The notes: generated from the letters alone by a model not told the origin. A stretch of DNA of 64,000 bases from Luteolibacter sp. LG18 (GCF_036322585.1 NZ_AP024600.1:744001-808000), one strand, 5' to 3'. Positions 18,430 through 30,070 are shown, counted from the stretch's first letter. Numbers and translations: made by a program.

Positions 18430-18878
18430 GAGAAGCGGCTGACCACAGGGAGCAGCTTCAACTGGACCGCGGACTTCAGTCCGGCCTTCGCAGGCGAAGC
18501 TCGATGGATATTGGACTCCTTTCCCGTCATGGACGGAGGGATTCAGAGGCGAACTGAGACTGTCGACAAAAACCTCATAGGCAGGAGCCACTCCGGAAGT
18601 CTTCTCTTCCAATCAGTATAATCAGCGTAATCAGTGGTCATCCTTTCCCTTTTAAAGAGAGAGCTTTCCACGAAGAAGAGCGTCTCTTGGACTCCGAAAA
18701 GGAAACCACTGATTACGCTGATTATACTGATTGAAGAAATCCCCTTCGGGGGGAGGGGGATTTGTGGCGTCCCCCTTCGTCAGGGGCACCGATCCGAGCG
18801 GACTGAAGTCCGCGGTCCAGTTGAGATTTCCCGTTTTCCAAAGCGTTCCCCGGAAACCGTGCTACCCTCCCGCACCCG
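18430..18878. repeat. Repeat island with two nested inverted repeats
   Basis: 449 bases without a supported gene. An outer pair of arms (18459-18483 and 18799-18823) is a perfect 25-base inverted repeat whose core GCGGACTTCAGTCCG is itself palindromic. An inner pair (18610-18638 and 18705-18733) is a perfect 29-base inverted repeat. Each inner arm is built from three near-identical 9-mers (AATCAGTAT, AATCAGCGT, AATCAGTGG). The centres of the two pairs differ by about 30 bases, so they are two elements, one inside the other. It looks like a REP/BIME-type or MITE-like insertion between the helicase and EcsC-like genes. A putative open frame across it is discounted. Confidence 0.8.
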
Positions 18879-19535
18879 ATGGACCATCCACCTGCGGACC
18901 CACACGAATCCCCCGGCAATCGCATCGCCGAGGCGATCCTCCATTTCCTCGGCAAGGTGCCGGAAACCGAATTGACCGAAAGCCGCACCCCGGCGCAGTG
19001 CGCCCGCACCATCGCCAACGGCGCGGCCGTGAAAGCGGCAACCGCGGCCGGGGCCTTCGCCCTGCCACCGGGACCGCTCGGCTGGCTCACCATCCTCCCC
19101 GAACTGGCCACGGTCTGGAAAATCCAAGGCCAGATGGTCGCCGATATCGCCGGCGCCTACGGCAAGCAAACCGCGCTTTCCCGCGAGCAGATGATCTACT
19201 GCCTGTTCCGCCACGCCGCGGCGCAGGCGGTGCGGGATCTGGTGGTGCGGGTCGGCGAACGCTACTTGGTGCGGAAGGTGTCCACGCGGGTGCTGGAAAC
19301 CGTCGCGAAGAAGGTCGGCCTCAAGGTCACCCAGCACGCGGTGGGCAAGGGCGTGGCCCGATGGATGCCGGTGATCGGCGCGCTCGGCGTGGGAGCCTAC
19401 GCCTACTATGACACCGCGCAGGTGGCGAAAACCGCCATCGAGCTGTTCGAAAGCGAGATCGAGACCGAGGAGGAGCCACCCAAGGGACCACCGCCGCTGC
19501 CCATTGGTGCGGGCCCTGCCACCCCCGCCGAATAG
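18879..19535 (+). CDS. EcsC-like protein
   Basis: 218 residues. The central part is rich in small residues and glycine: GAAVKAATAAGAFALPPGPLGWLTILPELATVWKIQGQMVADIAGAYGK. This is the pattern of the EcsC family, in which a hairpin of hydrophobic helices precedes 'r~Q~~mv~~iA~~yG'. A second hydrophobic block near the C-terminus (WMPVIGALGVGAYAYYD) is followed by an acidic, proline-rich tail. EcsC was named from the Bacillus ecsABC operon and has no clear biochemical function. No ABC genes lie nearby. The upstream extended -10 candidate TGCTACCCT ends ten bases before the ATG. Confidence 0.7.
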   Translation: MDHPPADPHESPGNRIAEAILHFLGKVPETELTESRTPAQCARTIANGAAVKAATAAGAFALPPGPLGWLTILPELATVWKIQGQMVADIAGAYGKQTALSREQMIYCLFRHAAAQAVRDLVVRVGERYLVRKVSTRVLETVAKKVGLKVTQHAVGKGVARWMPVIGALGVGAYAYYDTAQVAKTAIELFESEIETEEEPPKGPPPLPIGAGPATPAE

Positions 19536-19574
19536 CCCATTCGGGTTATTGCCCGCAATTTCCGAAATGGGCTA
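19533..19574. terminator. Hairpin overlapping the EcsC-like stop codon
   Basis: TAGCCCATTCGG pairs with CCGAAATGGGCTA around an 18-base loop; the TAG is the stop codon of the EcsC-like gene. There is no run of T directly after the stem, so it may be a processing or REP-like structure and not an intrinsic terminator. Confidence 0.4.
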
Positions 19575-19640
19575 TAAAGCTGTCACTCCGGCATGGCGTT
19601 GGACGCCACCGGAACCAGCTTTTATTGGGTACGATGCTCC

Positions 19641-19677
19641 CAACGCCGTGGTTCTTTTCGAGGGTGCCACGGCGTTG
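19641..19677. terminator. Stem-loop between convergent genes
   Basis: CAACGCCGTGG (19641-19651) and CCACGGCGTTG (19667-19677) form an 11-pair perfect stem with a T-rich 15-base loop. It sits between the EcsC-like gene (plus) and the TamA-like gene (minus), so it could terminate either. No U-tract is seen on either side. Confidence 0.45.
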
Positions 19678-19696
19678 GATCGTGTACATCCCGCGC

Positions 19697-21772
19697 TCAG
19701 AACGTCGTGCCGATGGAGAAATGCCAGGCACCCGACGGCTCGCCTGGATCCTGCGTGAGGTTGTGACCGTATTCGAAACGGACCGGCCCCACCGGCAGGT
19801 CGAAGCGGATCCCCAGGCCGGCCGCGACATCCGGATTGGGGTCGGACGAATTGCCCGAGCCGGCACCGCGCTGGGAAAGAGAACCGGCGTCGATGAAGCC
19901 CACCAGCTTCAGCGAGCCCGCGAGGCTGTGGATGTATTCGGCGTTCGTCACCCAATAGGCCTCGCCTCCGATCGGATAACCGGTGCGGGAATGCGGGCCC
20001 ATTTCGCGCTCGGCGTAGCTGCGCACGGTGTTCGCGCCGCCGAGGAAGAAGCGCATGTCGATGGGTAGATCGAAATCCTCGCCGCTGGCCGCGATCACCC
20101 CGCTGCGCGCCGCGAGCGCCACCTGGCCCTTTTTCCCGACCGGGTGATACCAGGCCGCGGAAAGCTCCGCCTTCGTGTAGATCGTTGACACCTGCCCGAT
20201 CGCGGAGCCGAACTCGATCGGCATCTCGACCTTCCAGCCCTTGGTAGGCAACACCGCGCTATCGCGGTAATCCAGCCGCTGGTTCAGGCGGACGTAGGGG
20301 TTTTGATAGACCGTTTCACCCAGCAGGGTGCCGGGAATGTCCTCGCTGTTGGTGTTCACGAAGCCCCAGCCGACGCGGCCATCGACCGTGTAGTGGGGCG
20401 TCACCGGCCAGATCACACTGCCTTCCAGCCCGGCCTTCCAGGTGCTGTAGCCCTCGTTGTCATGCGTAAGCAGGAACAAGCGCGCCGTGCCGCTCGCATC
20501 CGTGCCCCACAGCCAGGGATCGGTGAGCGACACCTCGCCGAGGATCGAGCGGGCGGAGACCTCGAAACCGCTGCTGAAATTGTAGAGCCGTCCGAGGAAA
20601 TTCCGGTCGTAATAGGCCACCCCGGCGATCGGTCCCTCGTAGCTGCCCAGGCCCGCGGACAGCGTGTAGCCGCGCGCATCGCCTTCCTCGAAATGCAGGG
20701 TGGCGTCCATCACCCCATCCTCGCGCGGGTGGCGCTCCAGCCGCACGGTCTCGAAGGCCCCGGTGGCCATCATCCCGCGCAGCCGCTTTTCCATTACCGT
20801 TTCATCGAGTGTCTTCCCTTCCAAGTTCGCGATCCGCTGGCGGATGCGCCACGGCTTGGTCTTGGAAAGACCCTCGATGGCGATGTGGCCGAGCTGATAG
20901 CTTTTCCCCTCCTCGATGATCAGGCCGGGCACGAATTTCCCGCCCGCGAGCGTGCTGGTCATCAGCACCTTCGCGTTGGCGAAACCGCGCTTCCGGTAAT
21001 AGGTCTCGATGGCGGCGCGCAGGCCATTGACGTTCGCGGTGTCCGCGGGCAGCCCGGTGAAGGCGGCGGCCTCGCGCGCCACGCCGTCGCGATTGCCGCC
21101 CGCGCCCTCGATGGTGGGCGCGGCGATCGTGTGCAGCGGCCCGGGATTGGTATCGATCAAGATGTCGATCCGGCCGCCCTGTTTCGGATTGAACTCGCGG
21201 TTCCGCACGGTGGCGGTGGCCGCCCAGTAGCCGCGGGAATGGAAATCCTCGATCACCAGCGCGAGCCCTTCGTCGATGTCCGACTCCCGGAACGGAGGAC
21301 GCTGGCCCGCGCCGAAGCGCCGCTTTTCCGCGGGCACCGCGTAGAGTTTCGAGAGCCGCTTCGCCGTGTCCTTGTCGACACCGAGCACCTTCACCTCGCC
21401 CAGTTGCTGGCGCGGCCCTTCATTCACGATGAGCTGGATCGAGGCGGGCCCGGTGATCTTCCAAGTCACCTCGCACTGGTTGAAGCCCTGGTTCCGGAAC
21501 AACTGGCGGGTCATGAACGCGGCATCGCTCGCGCGTGAGGCGCTCGGGGCCTGGCGGTGGACGTGCTCCAGCCGATCCCCGATCAAGGAAAGCGCGTCAC
21601 CCTCCGACATGGTTGTAGTGCCCGCGATGCGGACCTTCGTGCGATGGTCCACCTCCGCCTCGCCATGGAGGATCTCTTTGAAAATCTCACGCAGTCCCGA
21701 TGGCTTCTGCTCCGCACGCGCGAGGGAGGGCAGCAGAACCAGGACAAGCAGCGCTGTGGAAAGCCGGGTCAT
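19697..21772 (-). CDS. TamA/BamA-like Omp85 outer-membrane protein
   Basis: 691 residues from ATG 21772, which shares an ATGA overlap with the stop of the TamB-like gene; a longer open frame upstream is only antisense-type shadow of tamB. Signal peptide MTRLSTALLVLVLLPSLARA. POTRA-like domains fill about residues 60-340 (for example GEVKVLGVDKDTAKRLSKL and SYQLGHIAIEGLSKTKPWRI). The C-terminal half is a 16-strand-like Omp85 barrel with GPIAGVAYYDRNFLGRLYNFS, RFFLGGANTVRSYAERE (the conserved barrel motif) and a last strand ending WHFSIGTTF with terminal Phe. Such proteins insert outer-membrane or surface proteins. Coupling to TamB supports a TAM-type machine. Confidence 0.88.
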   Translation of the reverse strand: MTRLSTALLVLVLLPSLARAEQKPSGLREIFKEILHGEAEVDHRTKVRIAGTTTMSEGDALSLIGDRLEHVHRQAPSASRASDAAFMTRQLFRNQGFNQCEVTWKITGPASIQLIVNEGPRQQLGEVKVLGVDKDTAKRLSKLYAVPAEKRRFGAGQRPPFRESDIDEGLALVIEDFHSRGYWAATATVRNREFNPKQGGRIDILIDTNPGPLHTIAAPTIEGAGGNRDGVAREAAAFTGLPADTANVNGLRAAIETYYRKRGFANAKVLMTSTLAGGKFVPGLIIEEGKSYQLGHIAIEGLSKTKPWRIRQRIANLEGKTLDETVMEKRLRGMMATGAFETVRLERHPREDGVMDATLHFEEGDARGYTLSAGLGSYEGPIAGVAYYDRNFLGRLYNFSSGFEVSARSILGEVSLTDPWLWGTDASGTARLFLLTHDNEGYSTWKAGLEGSVIWPVTPHYTVDGRVGWGFVNTNSEDIPGTLLGETVYQNPYVRLNQRLDYRDSAVLPTKGWKVEMPIEFGSAIGQVSTIYTKAELSAAWYHPVGKKGQVALAARSGVIAASGEDFDLPIDMRFFLGGANTVRSYAEREMGPHSRTGYPIGGEAYWVTNAEYIHSLAGSLKLVGFIDAGSLSQRGAGSGNSSDPNPDVAAGLGIRFDLPVGPVRFEYGHNLTQDPGEPSGAWHFSIGTTF

Positions 21773-24700
21773 CGGAAGCGGACGAGATACATCAGCATCA
21801 CCCGGGAGCGGCCTTCCTCCCCCATGCCGGCGCTGATCAGCCAGTTGTCGTCGAGATTGATCGTGGCGGAATTGTACTTCTGCCCGGAGTAGCGGTTCTG
21901 TTCGCCGATCTGGAAATCGACCCGGTCCAGCACCTTCAGCAACGGCTGGAGCCGCCTCGCGAAACGGATGCGCCCGCGCCGCAGCTCCTCGATCAGGAGC
22001 TGTGCACCGCGGGTGGTGGCCGCCTGCGGATCGGCGATGCCCGCGGTGGTGGTGCCGGTTGCGAGCAGGGTCATCACCTCGCTCTCCGGCATCGGCGGGT
22101 TCGAGGTGGTCAGCACCTTCGGATCGGACACCGGCCCATAGACGTAAACGTTCACCTCGTAGGGCCGCACCATTGAACGGCCGCGGATGTTCAGCGTGGG
22201 ATCGAAGGGCGCATCGGGCCGGAAATCCACGGTCCCCTCCTCCACCAGCAGCGTGCTGAACGGCAGCTTCGCGGACACGTCCCGCATGATCGCCTGACCG
22301 CGGGGGGCGGGCTTCCCGAGGGTGCCGCCGACATTCACATCGAGAATCGCCTGGCCGCTGGCGAGATTGCCACGGATCAGGAACGCGTTCGCCGTCTTCA
22401 CCTTCACCGCGAGCGGCCAGTTCCGGAACGGCTCGGGAATCGCCTCGACCGCGGCATCTTTCTTCGCCGTGTCGATCGCGGGCACCGAGGGCGGCGTCGG
22501 CTGGTTGAAGGGCACGCCAATCGGCAGCAGTTCGATGTCCCGGTAGAACAAGCTGTCGACGATCGCGACATTGCCACTGACGGCAGCCGTCTGCCACGGC
22601 CCGCGCACGGTGAGATCGACATCGCTGCGGACGATCATCGACTCATCCCGCTTCAAGGGCAGCGCGCGACCGCGCAGCGTGAGGTCGATGGTCTCCGGTT
22701 TGCCCTCCTTGAGGGCGATCTTCCCGCGGGCATCGAAGGTGCCGCCATCCATCTGCAAGCCGGACTGCTCCAGCACGATCGCCTCGGGCGTGGCAGTCGC
22801 CTTCAGACCGATCCCCTGCAACGGCGGAAACGCCTCGCTGACCAAGGTGAGGCCGCCGCCTTTCAGCTCCACCACGCCGTGGGGCTCCGGCTTGCCAAGC
22901 GTGCCGCCCACGATCAGGTCGCCTTTCAATGATCCGGCCAGCGACTTCACGCCGGGCACCAGCGCAGCGAGGCGGGAAAGTTCGAGATTCGGAATCCGCG
23001 CGGCGGCATCCAGTTTCTCGTCCTTGAGCACGGCGGGATTCTCGACCCACACGCCGGGGCGGAACGGCAGCTTCGCCGAAAGGTTCGCGGCCGGATAGCC
23101 CGGCGTGGTCAGCGTGCCGGCAACGTCGAGTTCCGCGCCCTCGGTCTTCAAGGTGAGGTCCAGGTCCGCCTTCGGGACCTTTGGCTGCGACAGCAGGCCG
23201 ATGTCGCGGGCCGTGACCCGGGCATCGATCACCGGCTGGGCCGGGGTGCCGGAAACGTGGAGCACCAGCTTGCCGCGCGCGCTGTCCGGAAAGCGGGTGG
23301 TCGGCGGCAGGAACGGGTGGAGTTTCGCGAGCGGGAGTTCGCGCGATTCGATGTCGATGGCGAGCGGACGCGTCTGCTTGAGCAGGCCCTTCCAATCGGC
23401 GGGATTCTCGGTCACCGGCACGCTCGCCTTGCCATCGAGCAGCACCTCCATGCCATCGGTCCACTGGAGCTGGTCGAGGGTCAGAAGTTGGTCGGCGAGC
23501 TTCGCGTTGCTGACGAATTTCTCCGGTCCCTGCACCAACGTGAGTCCGCGGGCCTCGGCGCTCCTCGGCCAATCATAGGTGAGATCGCCGGTGGCGGTGA
23601 GCGGACCATTGGCCGCCTTCGCCGCGGTGAACTCCGCGATCACCGCGTGGCCCTTGTGAGATTTCGGCCCCAGGTCGCCCTCGCCCTCCCAAGTGCCACG
23701 CAGGGTCATCTGCGGCGGCACCCGCACCGCGAACGCTTCCAGCCAGCCGCGCAACCGGTCCGGCGTGAACTCCGTGAACGCCGCCCGCCCGCGGTAGCGC
23801 CGCGCCGTGGGGTCCACCGTGCCATCGACCTGCGCGCCATCGGCCACCACCCGCGCGTCCACCGGCCCGTGCGGCAGCCACCCGGCGGTGACATCGAGTT
23901 TTGAAACAGCCTCCGGGTGCGCCGGGGTCAGGATCGCGTGGGCGTCCGCCCGGGAAATCTTCCCCTCCGTGAAAGCCGCGGTGGCGGTGGCCTGGAGCGA
24001 CGACTCTGGCACCTCGCCCGGCTCCTTCAGGTTCTTCATGCGCCCGCGCAACTCGGTGAGCACGGCAGCGGCATTCGGCGCGGCGATGTCCGCCGACGCG
24101 TTCTGGAGCACGATGCCCGCCGCCCGGGAAACGGCCGCCCGCGCCGCGATCGTCACCGACGAGCCCAGGGCCTCCGCGCTCACATCGGCACGGAGATCTC
24201 CCCCTTTCAGCTCGCCATTCAAGCGCAGGGCCGGCACCTGCCAGTCCTGATAGGCAATCCCGCGCAAGGCCGCGCGCATCGTGCCATCGAGAGTCTTCAC
24301 ACCGCCCTTCAACCCGCGCGCCTCGACCTCGAACGTCTCCAAGGTCCCATCCACCGGCAGTTTCACGCCGAAGGTCTCCCCCACCGGTTTCGCCTGGAGC
24401 GTGCCCTCGGCCAGCCGCACCTGCGCCCGCTCCAGCGTGCCCGCCGCCAGCAACCGCGCGTCGTTCAGGCGGATCGCCCCGTCGTAAGCCAGCTCGCCAC
24501 CCGCGGGCAGGTTCGCCTTCACACCCTCCAGAGTCAGTCCCGGCAGCAGCAGCGCCTTTTCCAACACCACCGATTCACTCCCCCACACCAACGCCGTCTC
24601 CTGCGGCGGCAGCGTGCGGCCGTTGGAAAAACTGAGCTGCCCGAGTTTCAGCGCGAACCGGTCGTCGCCCGCGGTGTGCTGGAGATCCATCGACGCGAGC

Positions 24701-25233
24701 CCGAACACCGGCTGGCCCTGCCGCGTCACCATCACCTGCAGGTCGGCGATGTCCGCCTGCACCGGCACGATCCGCTGGCGTAGGGTGCGCAGCGTGTCGG
24801 AGAGTTTCGAGAGCCCGTCGGACTGCGCGTCCTTCGGCTTTTTCGGCCCCGGCCACGGCTTGTCGAGATTCAGCTCGGCATGCAGACCATCGATCCGCAC
24901 CGATTCGATCTCGCCGTGGATCACGCGGGACGGCTGGTAGCGCAGCACCACCTGGCCGAGCTCGACCGACTTCACTGCACCGTCCCCTTTCAGGTCCACG
25001 CCCTTCAGCACGATCTCGCCGCTACTCAGGTTGCCCGCGAACGCCACGTCCCCGGATAGCCCCAACTCCGGCAAATAGTGGGCTGCCACCCGCCGCGCGA
25101 TCCACCGCCAGCCGGGCCCGTTCAGCACCACCAGGCCGATGCCCGCGAGCAGCGCCAACACGAGCAACGTCCAGCGTTTCCAGCGCCGCCGCTTGCGCGG
25201 TGGCTTCTCGGGAGCAGCATCGGGATCCGGCAT
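21769..25233 (-). CDS. TamB-like translocation and assembly protein (DUF490 C-terminus)
   Basis: 1,154 residues from ATG 25233. The start was chosen for the MPDPDAAPEKPPRKRRRWKRW leader directly before one membrane helix (about 22-40, TLLVLALLAGIGLVVLNG). The chain then consists of long repeated beta-rich segments (AsmA/TamB beta-taco pattern, for example LSGDVAFAGNLSSGEIVLKGV and repeated 'G.l..G...aP..~G.v.l~ggg~'). It ends with the DUF490 block LTTSNPPMPESEVMTLLATGTTT and QNRYSGQKYNSATINLDDNWLISAG. TamB bridges inner and outer membranes and works with an Omp85 partner, or transports lipids. The partner is the next gene, translationally coupled. The 330-base region upstream divides it from ppdK. 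Confidence 0.9.
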   Translation of the reverse strand: MPDPDAAPEKPPRKRRRWKRWTLLVLALLAGIGLVVLNGPGWRWIARRVAAHYLPELGLSGDVAFAGNLSSGEIVLKGVDLKGDGAVKSVELGQVVLRYQPSRVIHGEIESVRIDGLHAELNLDKPWPGPKKPKDAQSDGLSKLSDTLRTLRQRIVPVQADIADLQVMVTRQGQPVFGLASMDLQHTAGDDRFALKLGQLSFSNGRTLPPQETALVWGSESVVLEKALLLPGLTLEGVKANLPAGGELAYDGAIRLNDARLLAAGTLERAQVRLAEGTLQAKPVGETFGVKLPVDGTLETFEVEARGLKGGVKTLDGTMRAALRGIAYQDWQVPALRLNGELKGGDLRADVSAEALGSSVTIAARAAVSRAAGIVLQNASADIAAPNAAAVLTELRGRMKNLKEPGEVPESSLQATATAAFTEGKISRADAHAILTPAHPEAVSKLDVTAGWLPHGPVDARVVADGAQVDGTVDPTARRYRGRAAFTEFTPDRLRGWLEAFAVRVPPQMTLRGTWEGEGDLGPKSHKGHAVIAEFTAAKAANGPLTATGDLTYDWPRSAEARGLTLVQGPEKFVSNAKLADQLLTLDQLQWTDGMEVLLDGKASVPVTENPADWKGLLKQTRPLAIDIESRELPLAKLHPFLPPTTRFPDSARGKLVLHVSGTPAQPVIDARVTARDIGLLSQPKVPKADLDLTLKTEGAELDVAGTLTTPGYPAANLSAKLPFRPGVWVENPAVLKDEKLDAAARIPNLELSRLAALVPGVKSLAGSLKGDLIVGGTLGKPEPHGVVELKGGGLTLVSEAFPPLQGIGLKATATPEAIVLEQSGLQMDGGTFDARGKIALKEGKPETIDLTLRGRALPLKRDESMIVRSDVDLTVRGPWQTAAVSGNVAIVDSLFYRDIELLPIGVPFNQPTPPSVPAIDTAKKDAAVEAIPEPFRNWPLAVKVKTANAFLIRGNLASGQAILDVNVGGTLGKPAPRGQAIMRDVSAKLPFSTLLVEEGTVDFRPDAPFDPTLNIRGRSMVRPYEVNVYVYGPVSDPKVLTTSNPPMPESEVMTLLATGTTTAGIADPQAATTRGAQLLIEELRRGRIRFARRLQPLLKVLDRVDFQIGEQNRYSGQKYNSATINLDDNWLISAGMGEEGRSRVMLMYLVRFR

Positions 25234-25563
25234 CGTGGGCGCAGCATGGACGCGAACTCCCGTGGCGGCAACGACGTAGCGACGGATTCCGGACTGCAAT
25301 GCGCACCCTTCCACCGCCTCCGCCTGACGCCGGAATCCTGCACCGTGGCCTTCCTCCAACGGAAATTCCCGCCCGGCGATCTCTCCGAACCGCTCTCCAA
25401 CCGCCGCCGCCACCCCGCGCGGAAAACCGGTTGTACTACGCGCAACTGGTTCATTGACACGGGGATGGCTGTTGCTAGCCTCCGCGCGCCTTGCGCCGGA
25501 TCGAATGGGGCTCCCTGCCTTTTTTCCATCCGTCACGAAGTCTCACAACCCGACTAACACCAC
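25234..25563. other. Divergent intergenic region between tamB-like gene and ppdK
   Basis: 330 bases. It holds the ppdK promoter (25454-25481) and a leader of about 75 bases. No small gene is supported on either strand; the frames present are short and lack family-like features. No riboswitch-like structure was recognised by eye. Confidence 0.5.
25454..25481 (+). promoter_or_regulatory. Sigma-70-type promoter of ppdK
   Basis: A perfect TTGACA (25454-25459), a 16-base spacer and TAGCCT (25476-25481) preceded by TG-C (extended -10). It is the best promoter match in the window and stands about 80 bases before ATG 25564. A strong promoter fits the strongly biased codon use of ppdK. Confidence 0.6.
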
Positions 25564-28440
<2,877 letters not shown>

Positions 28441-28470
28441 TCGCGAAAGCGGTCACTCCGACTGACTGAT

Positions 28471-28511
28471 TCCAAAGCCGCTCCGGGAAACCGGAGCGGC
28501 TTTTCCATTGG
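28471..28511 (+). terminator. Intrinsic terminator of ppdK (repeat copy 1)
   Basis: GCCGCTCCGG (28477-28486), loop GAAA, CCGGAGCGGC (28491-28500), then TTTT: a perfect 10-pair stem. The whole 41-base segment recurs at 28944-28984 with three differences. Confidence 0.9.
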
Positions 28512-28545
28512 CCCGCATCTCCTGCCCACGATAGGTTCAGACGAA

Positions 28546-28917
28546 ATGCAGGCGGCAGCCGTCATTGATGCCAATCACGAAACGTTCGCCGTACAGTGGT
28601 ATGTCGATGGCGTTCGGATCTCGAAAGAGATCGGCTGGAACGAGCTTCTGACCGTAACCGCATTCAAACGCGATCTCGCCCTCTTCGACCTCATTTGCCT
28701 CGGCATCCGGACGGTCGATGGCTTGATCGAAATCGACGAGGAAGATCCGTTGTGGGAAGATTGGATCGCAAAGGCCACGGAGATGTTGCCAGGCATGGTC
28801 CCATGGAGCGAATGGTTCACCTCCGTCGCATTCCCCGCATTCACGACGAATGAACGGGTGATCTTCACGAGCCCGCAAGACCATGACGGCACCGTGGCAC
28901 TGGAACGCCCTTCATAG
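28546..28917 (+). CDS. Small acidic protein of unknown function between duplicated terminators
   Basis: 123 residues, MQAAAVIDANHETFAVQWYV at the start. It is acidic and has no signal peptide. Notable stretches are EIGWNELLTVTAFKRDLALF-DLICLGI, then IEIDEEDPLWEDWIAKATEMLPG and FTSVAFPAFTTNERVIFTSP. The order 'W..i..i.afKrDl...D.icL ... lpg ... vafPaF.tN...i' is one I associate with widespread small hypothetical proteins that look like immunity-type or SUKH-like proteins, but I cannot name the family. Base composition is visibly lower in GC than its neighbours. It lies between two copies of one terminator, which suggests acquisition. The plus strand is favoured because the opposite frames are serine-rich shadows. 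Confidence 0.6.
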   Translation: MQAAAVIDANHETFAVQWYVDGVRISKEIGWNELLTVTAFKRDLALFDLICLGIRTVDGLIEIDEEDPLWEDWIAKATEMLPGMVPWSEWFTSVAFPAFTTNERVIFTSPQDHDGTVALERPS

Positions 28918-28943
28918 TCACATCCCGACGAGCCGTTCTTGAC

Positions 28944-28984
28944 TCCAAAGCCGCTCCGGAAAACCGAAGCGGCTCTTCCATTGG
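28944..28984 (+). terminator. Intrinsic terminator (repeat copy 2)
   Basis: GCCGCTCCGG (28950-28959), loop AAAA, CCGAAGCGGC (28964-28973), then TCTT. It has one mismatch in the stem and a weaker T-run. 38 of 41 bases match the copy after ppdK at 28471-28511. It should end the transcript of the small gene before it. Confidence 0.75.
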
Positions 28985-29038
28985 GTGGCATCCCGTTTCC
29001 TGAGCACCCGGCCAAGGATACTTTCATCGCGATTGCCA

Positions 29039-29066
29039 TTGCCAGCCCGCGCGCGGCCGCTATCTG
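29039..29066 (+). promoter_or_regulatory. Putative promoter of the thioredoxin-family gene
   Basis: TTGCCA (29039-29044), a 16-base spacer and TATCTG (29061-29066). The -10 ends 11 bases before ATG 29078, leaving a leader of only about five bases. Confidence 0.4.
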
Positions 29067-29077
29067 GTAGCCCTTTT

Positions 29078-30046
29078 ATGAAATTCTCGTTCCATCAATT
29101 CGCGTTCGCCGCCGTGACGGCCCTGTTCTGCTCCGGTGCCGCGCTCGCCAGCGGCGAAGGCTGGGTCACCGATTTCGAAGCCGCCAAGAAACAGGCCGCC
29201 GCCGAGAAGAAGGACCTGCTGATCGACTTCACCGGCTCCGACTGGTGCGGCTGGTGCATCAAGCTCGACAAGGAGGTTTTCTCCGAGGAGGCCTTCAAGA
29301 CCGGCGTGAAGGACAAGTTCGTGCTCGTCTCGCTCGATTTCCCGCGCAAGCCCGAGAACGTCGAGAAGCTCGGCGAAACGCTCAAGGCCCAGAACAGCGA
29401 GCTCCAGAAGAAGTTCGCGATCCGCGGCTTCCCCACCATCATGCTGTGCGACGCCACCGGCAAGCCGTTCGCGAAGACCGGCTATCAGGAAGGCGGCCCG
29501 GAGAAATACGTCGCCCACCTCGACGGGCTCCTCGCGAACAAGAAGACCCGCGATGAGGCCCTGGCCGCCGCCGGAAAAGCCCAAGGCCCGGAGAAGGCAA
29601 AGCAACTCGTCGCCGCCCTGAAGGCGATGGACCTCGATGACGGTGCGGTCGCCAGCTTCTACGGCGACATCGCGGAGCAAATCAAAGCCGCCGACCCGAA
29701 CGACGAAAGCGGCTTCGCCAAGGCTGCCGCGGCCAAGGAGAAGAAGGCCGCCTTCGAAAAGGAACTCACCACCCTCCTGCGCGCGAAGGACACCGCCGGC
29801 GCGATCGCCCTCATCGACCGCACCATCCAGACCGGCGACCTCGATCCCGAGACCAAGCAGCAGATGACCATGGCGAAGACCTCCGTCTACGCGCAGGCCG
29901 GCAAGTTCGACGAAGCCGTGAAGGTCTGCGACGAAGCCATCGCCCTGGCTCCGGACAGCAAGAGCGTCCCGCGCATCCAAGCCTTCAAGGAGCAGCTCGG
30001 CATGGCCAAGTCCAAGGCCGCCGACGCGCCGAAGGAGAAGGAATAA
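29078..30046 (+). CDS. Exported thioredoxin-family protein with helical C-terminal extension
   Basis: 322 residues from ATG 29078, which begins a good signal peptide (MKFSFHQFAFAAVTALFCSG-AALA). The thioredoxin fold spans about 30-160, with active site C57-G-W-C60 in TGSDWCGWC and cis-proline in RGFPTIML. The C-terminal half (about 165-322) is helical, Lys/Ala-rich and TPR-like (ALIDRTIQTGDLDPETKQQ; YAQAGKFDEAVKVCDEAIAL). Predicted to be a periplasmic thiol-disulfide protein whose helical part may bind a partner. The W-C-G-W-C pattern resembles the thioredoxin_7 / DUF255-like group and not classical WCGPC. Followed by a strong intrinsic terminator. Confidence 0.88.
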   Translation: MKFSFHQFAFAAVTALFCSGAALASGEGWVTDFEAAKKQAAAEKKDLLIDFTGSDWCGWCIKLDKEVFSEEAFKTGVKDKFVLVSLDFPRKPENVEKLGETLKAQNSELQKKFAIRGFPTIMLCDATGKPFAKTGYQEGGPEKYVAHLDGLLANKKTRDEALAAAGKAQGPEKAKQLVAALKAMDLDDGAVASFYGDIAEQIKAADPNDESGFAKAAAAKEKKAAFEKELTTLLRAKDTAGAIALIDRTIQTGDLDPETKQQMTMAKTSVYAQAGKFDEAVKVCDEAIALAPDSKSVPRIQAFKEQLGMAKSKAADAPKEKE

Positions 30047-30070
30047 CCCCCCTTTCATCGATCGATTCCA

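Noticed and set aside
18634-18975. Short open frame running through the repeat island
   Set aside because: It follows the inverted-repeat arms and has no domain or signal features.
21773-22597. N-terminal extension of the TamA-like protein
   Set aside because: This part of the open frame overlaps the tamB coding region in another frame and ends just where a signal peptide starts at ATG 21772.
28575-29039. Serine-rich frame opposite the small gene between the terminators
   Set aside because: Composition is that of a shadow frame and it would run into the second terminator stem; the plus frame has a sensible hydrophobic and acidic pattern.
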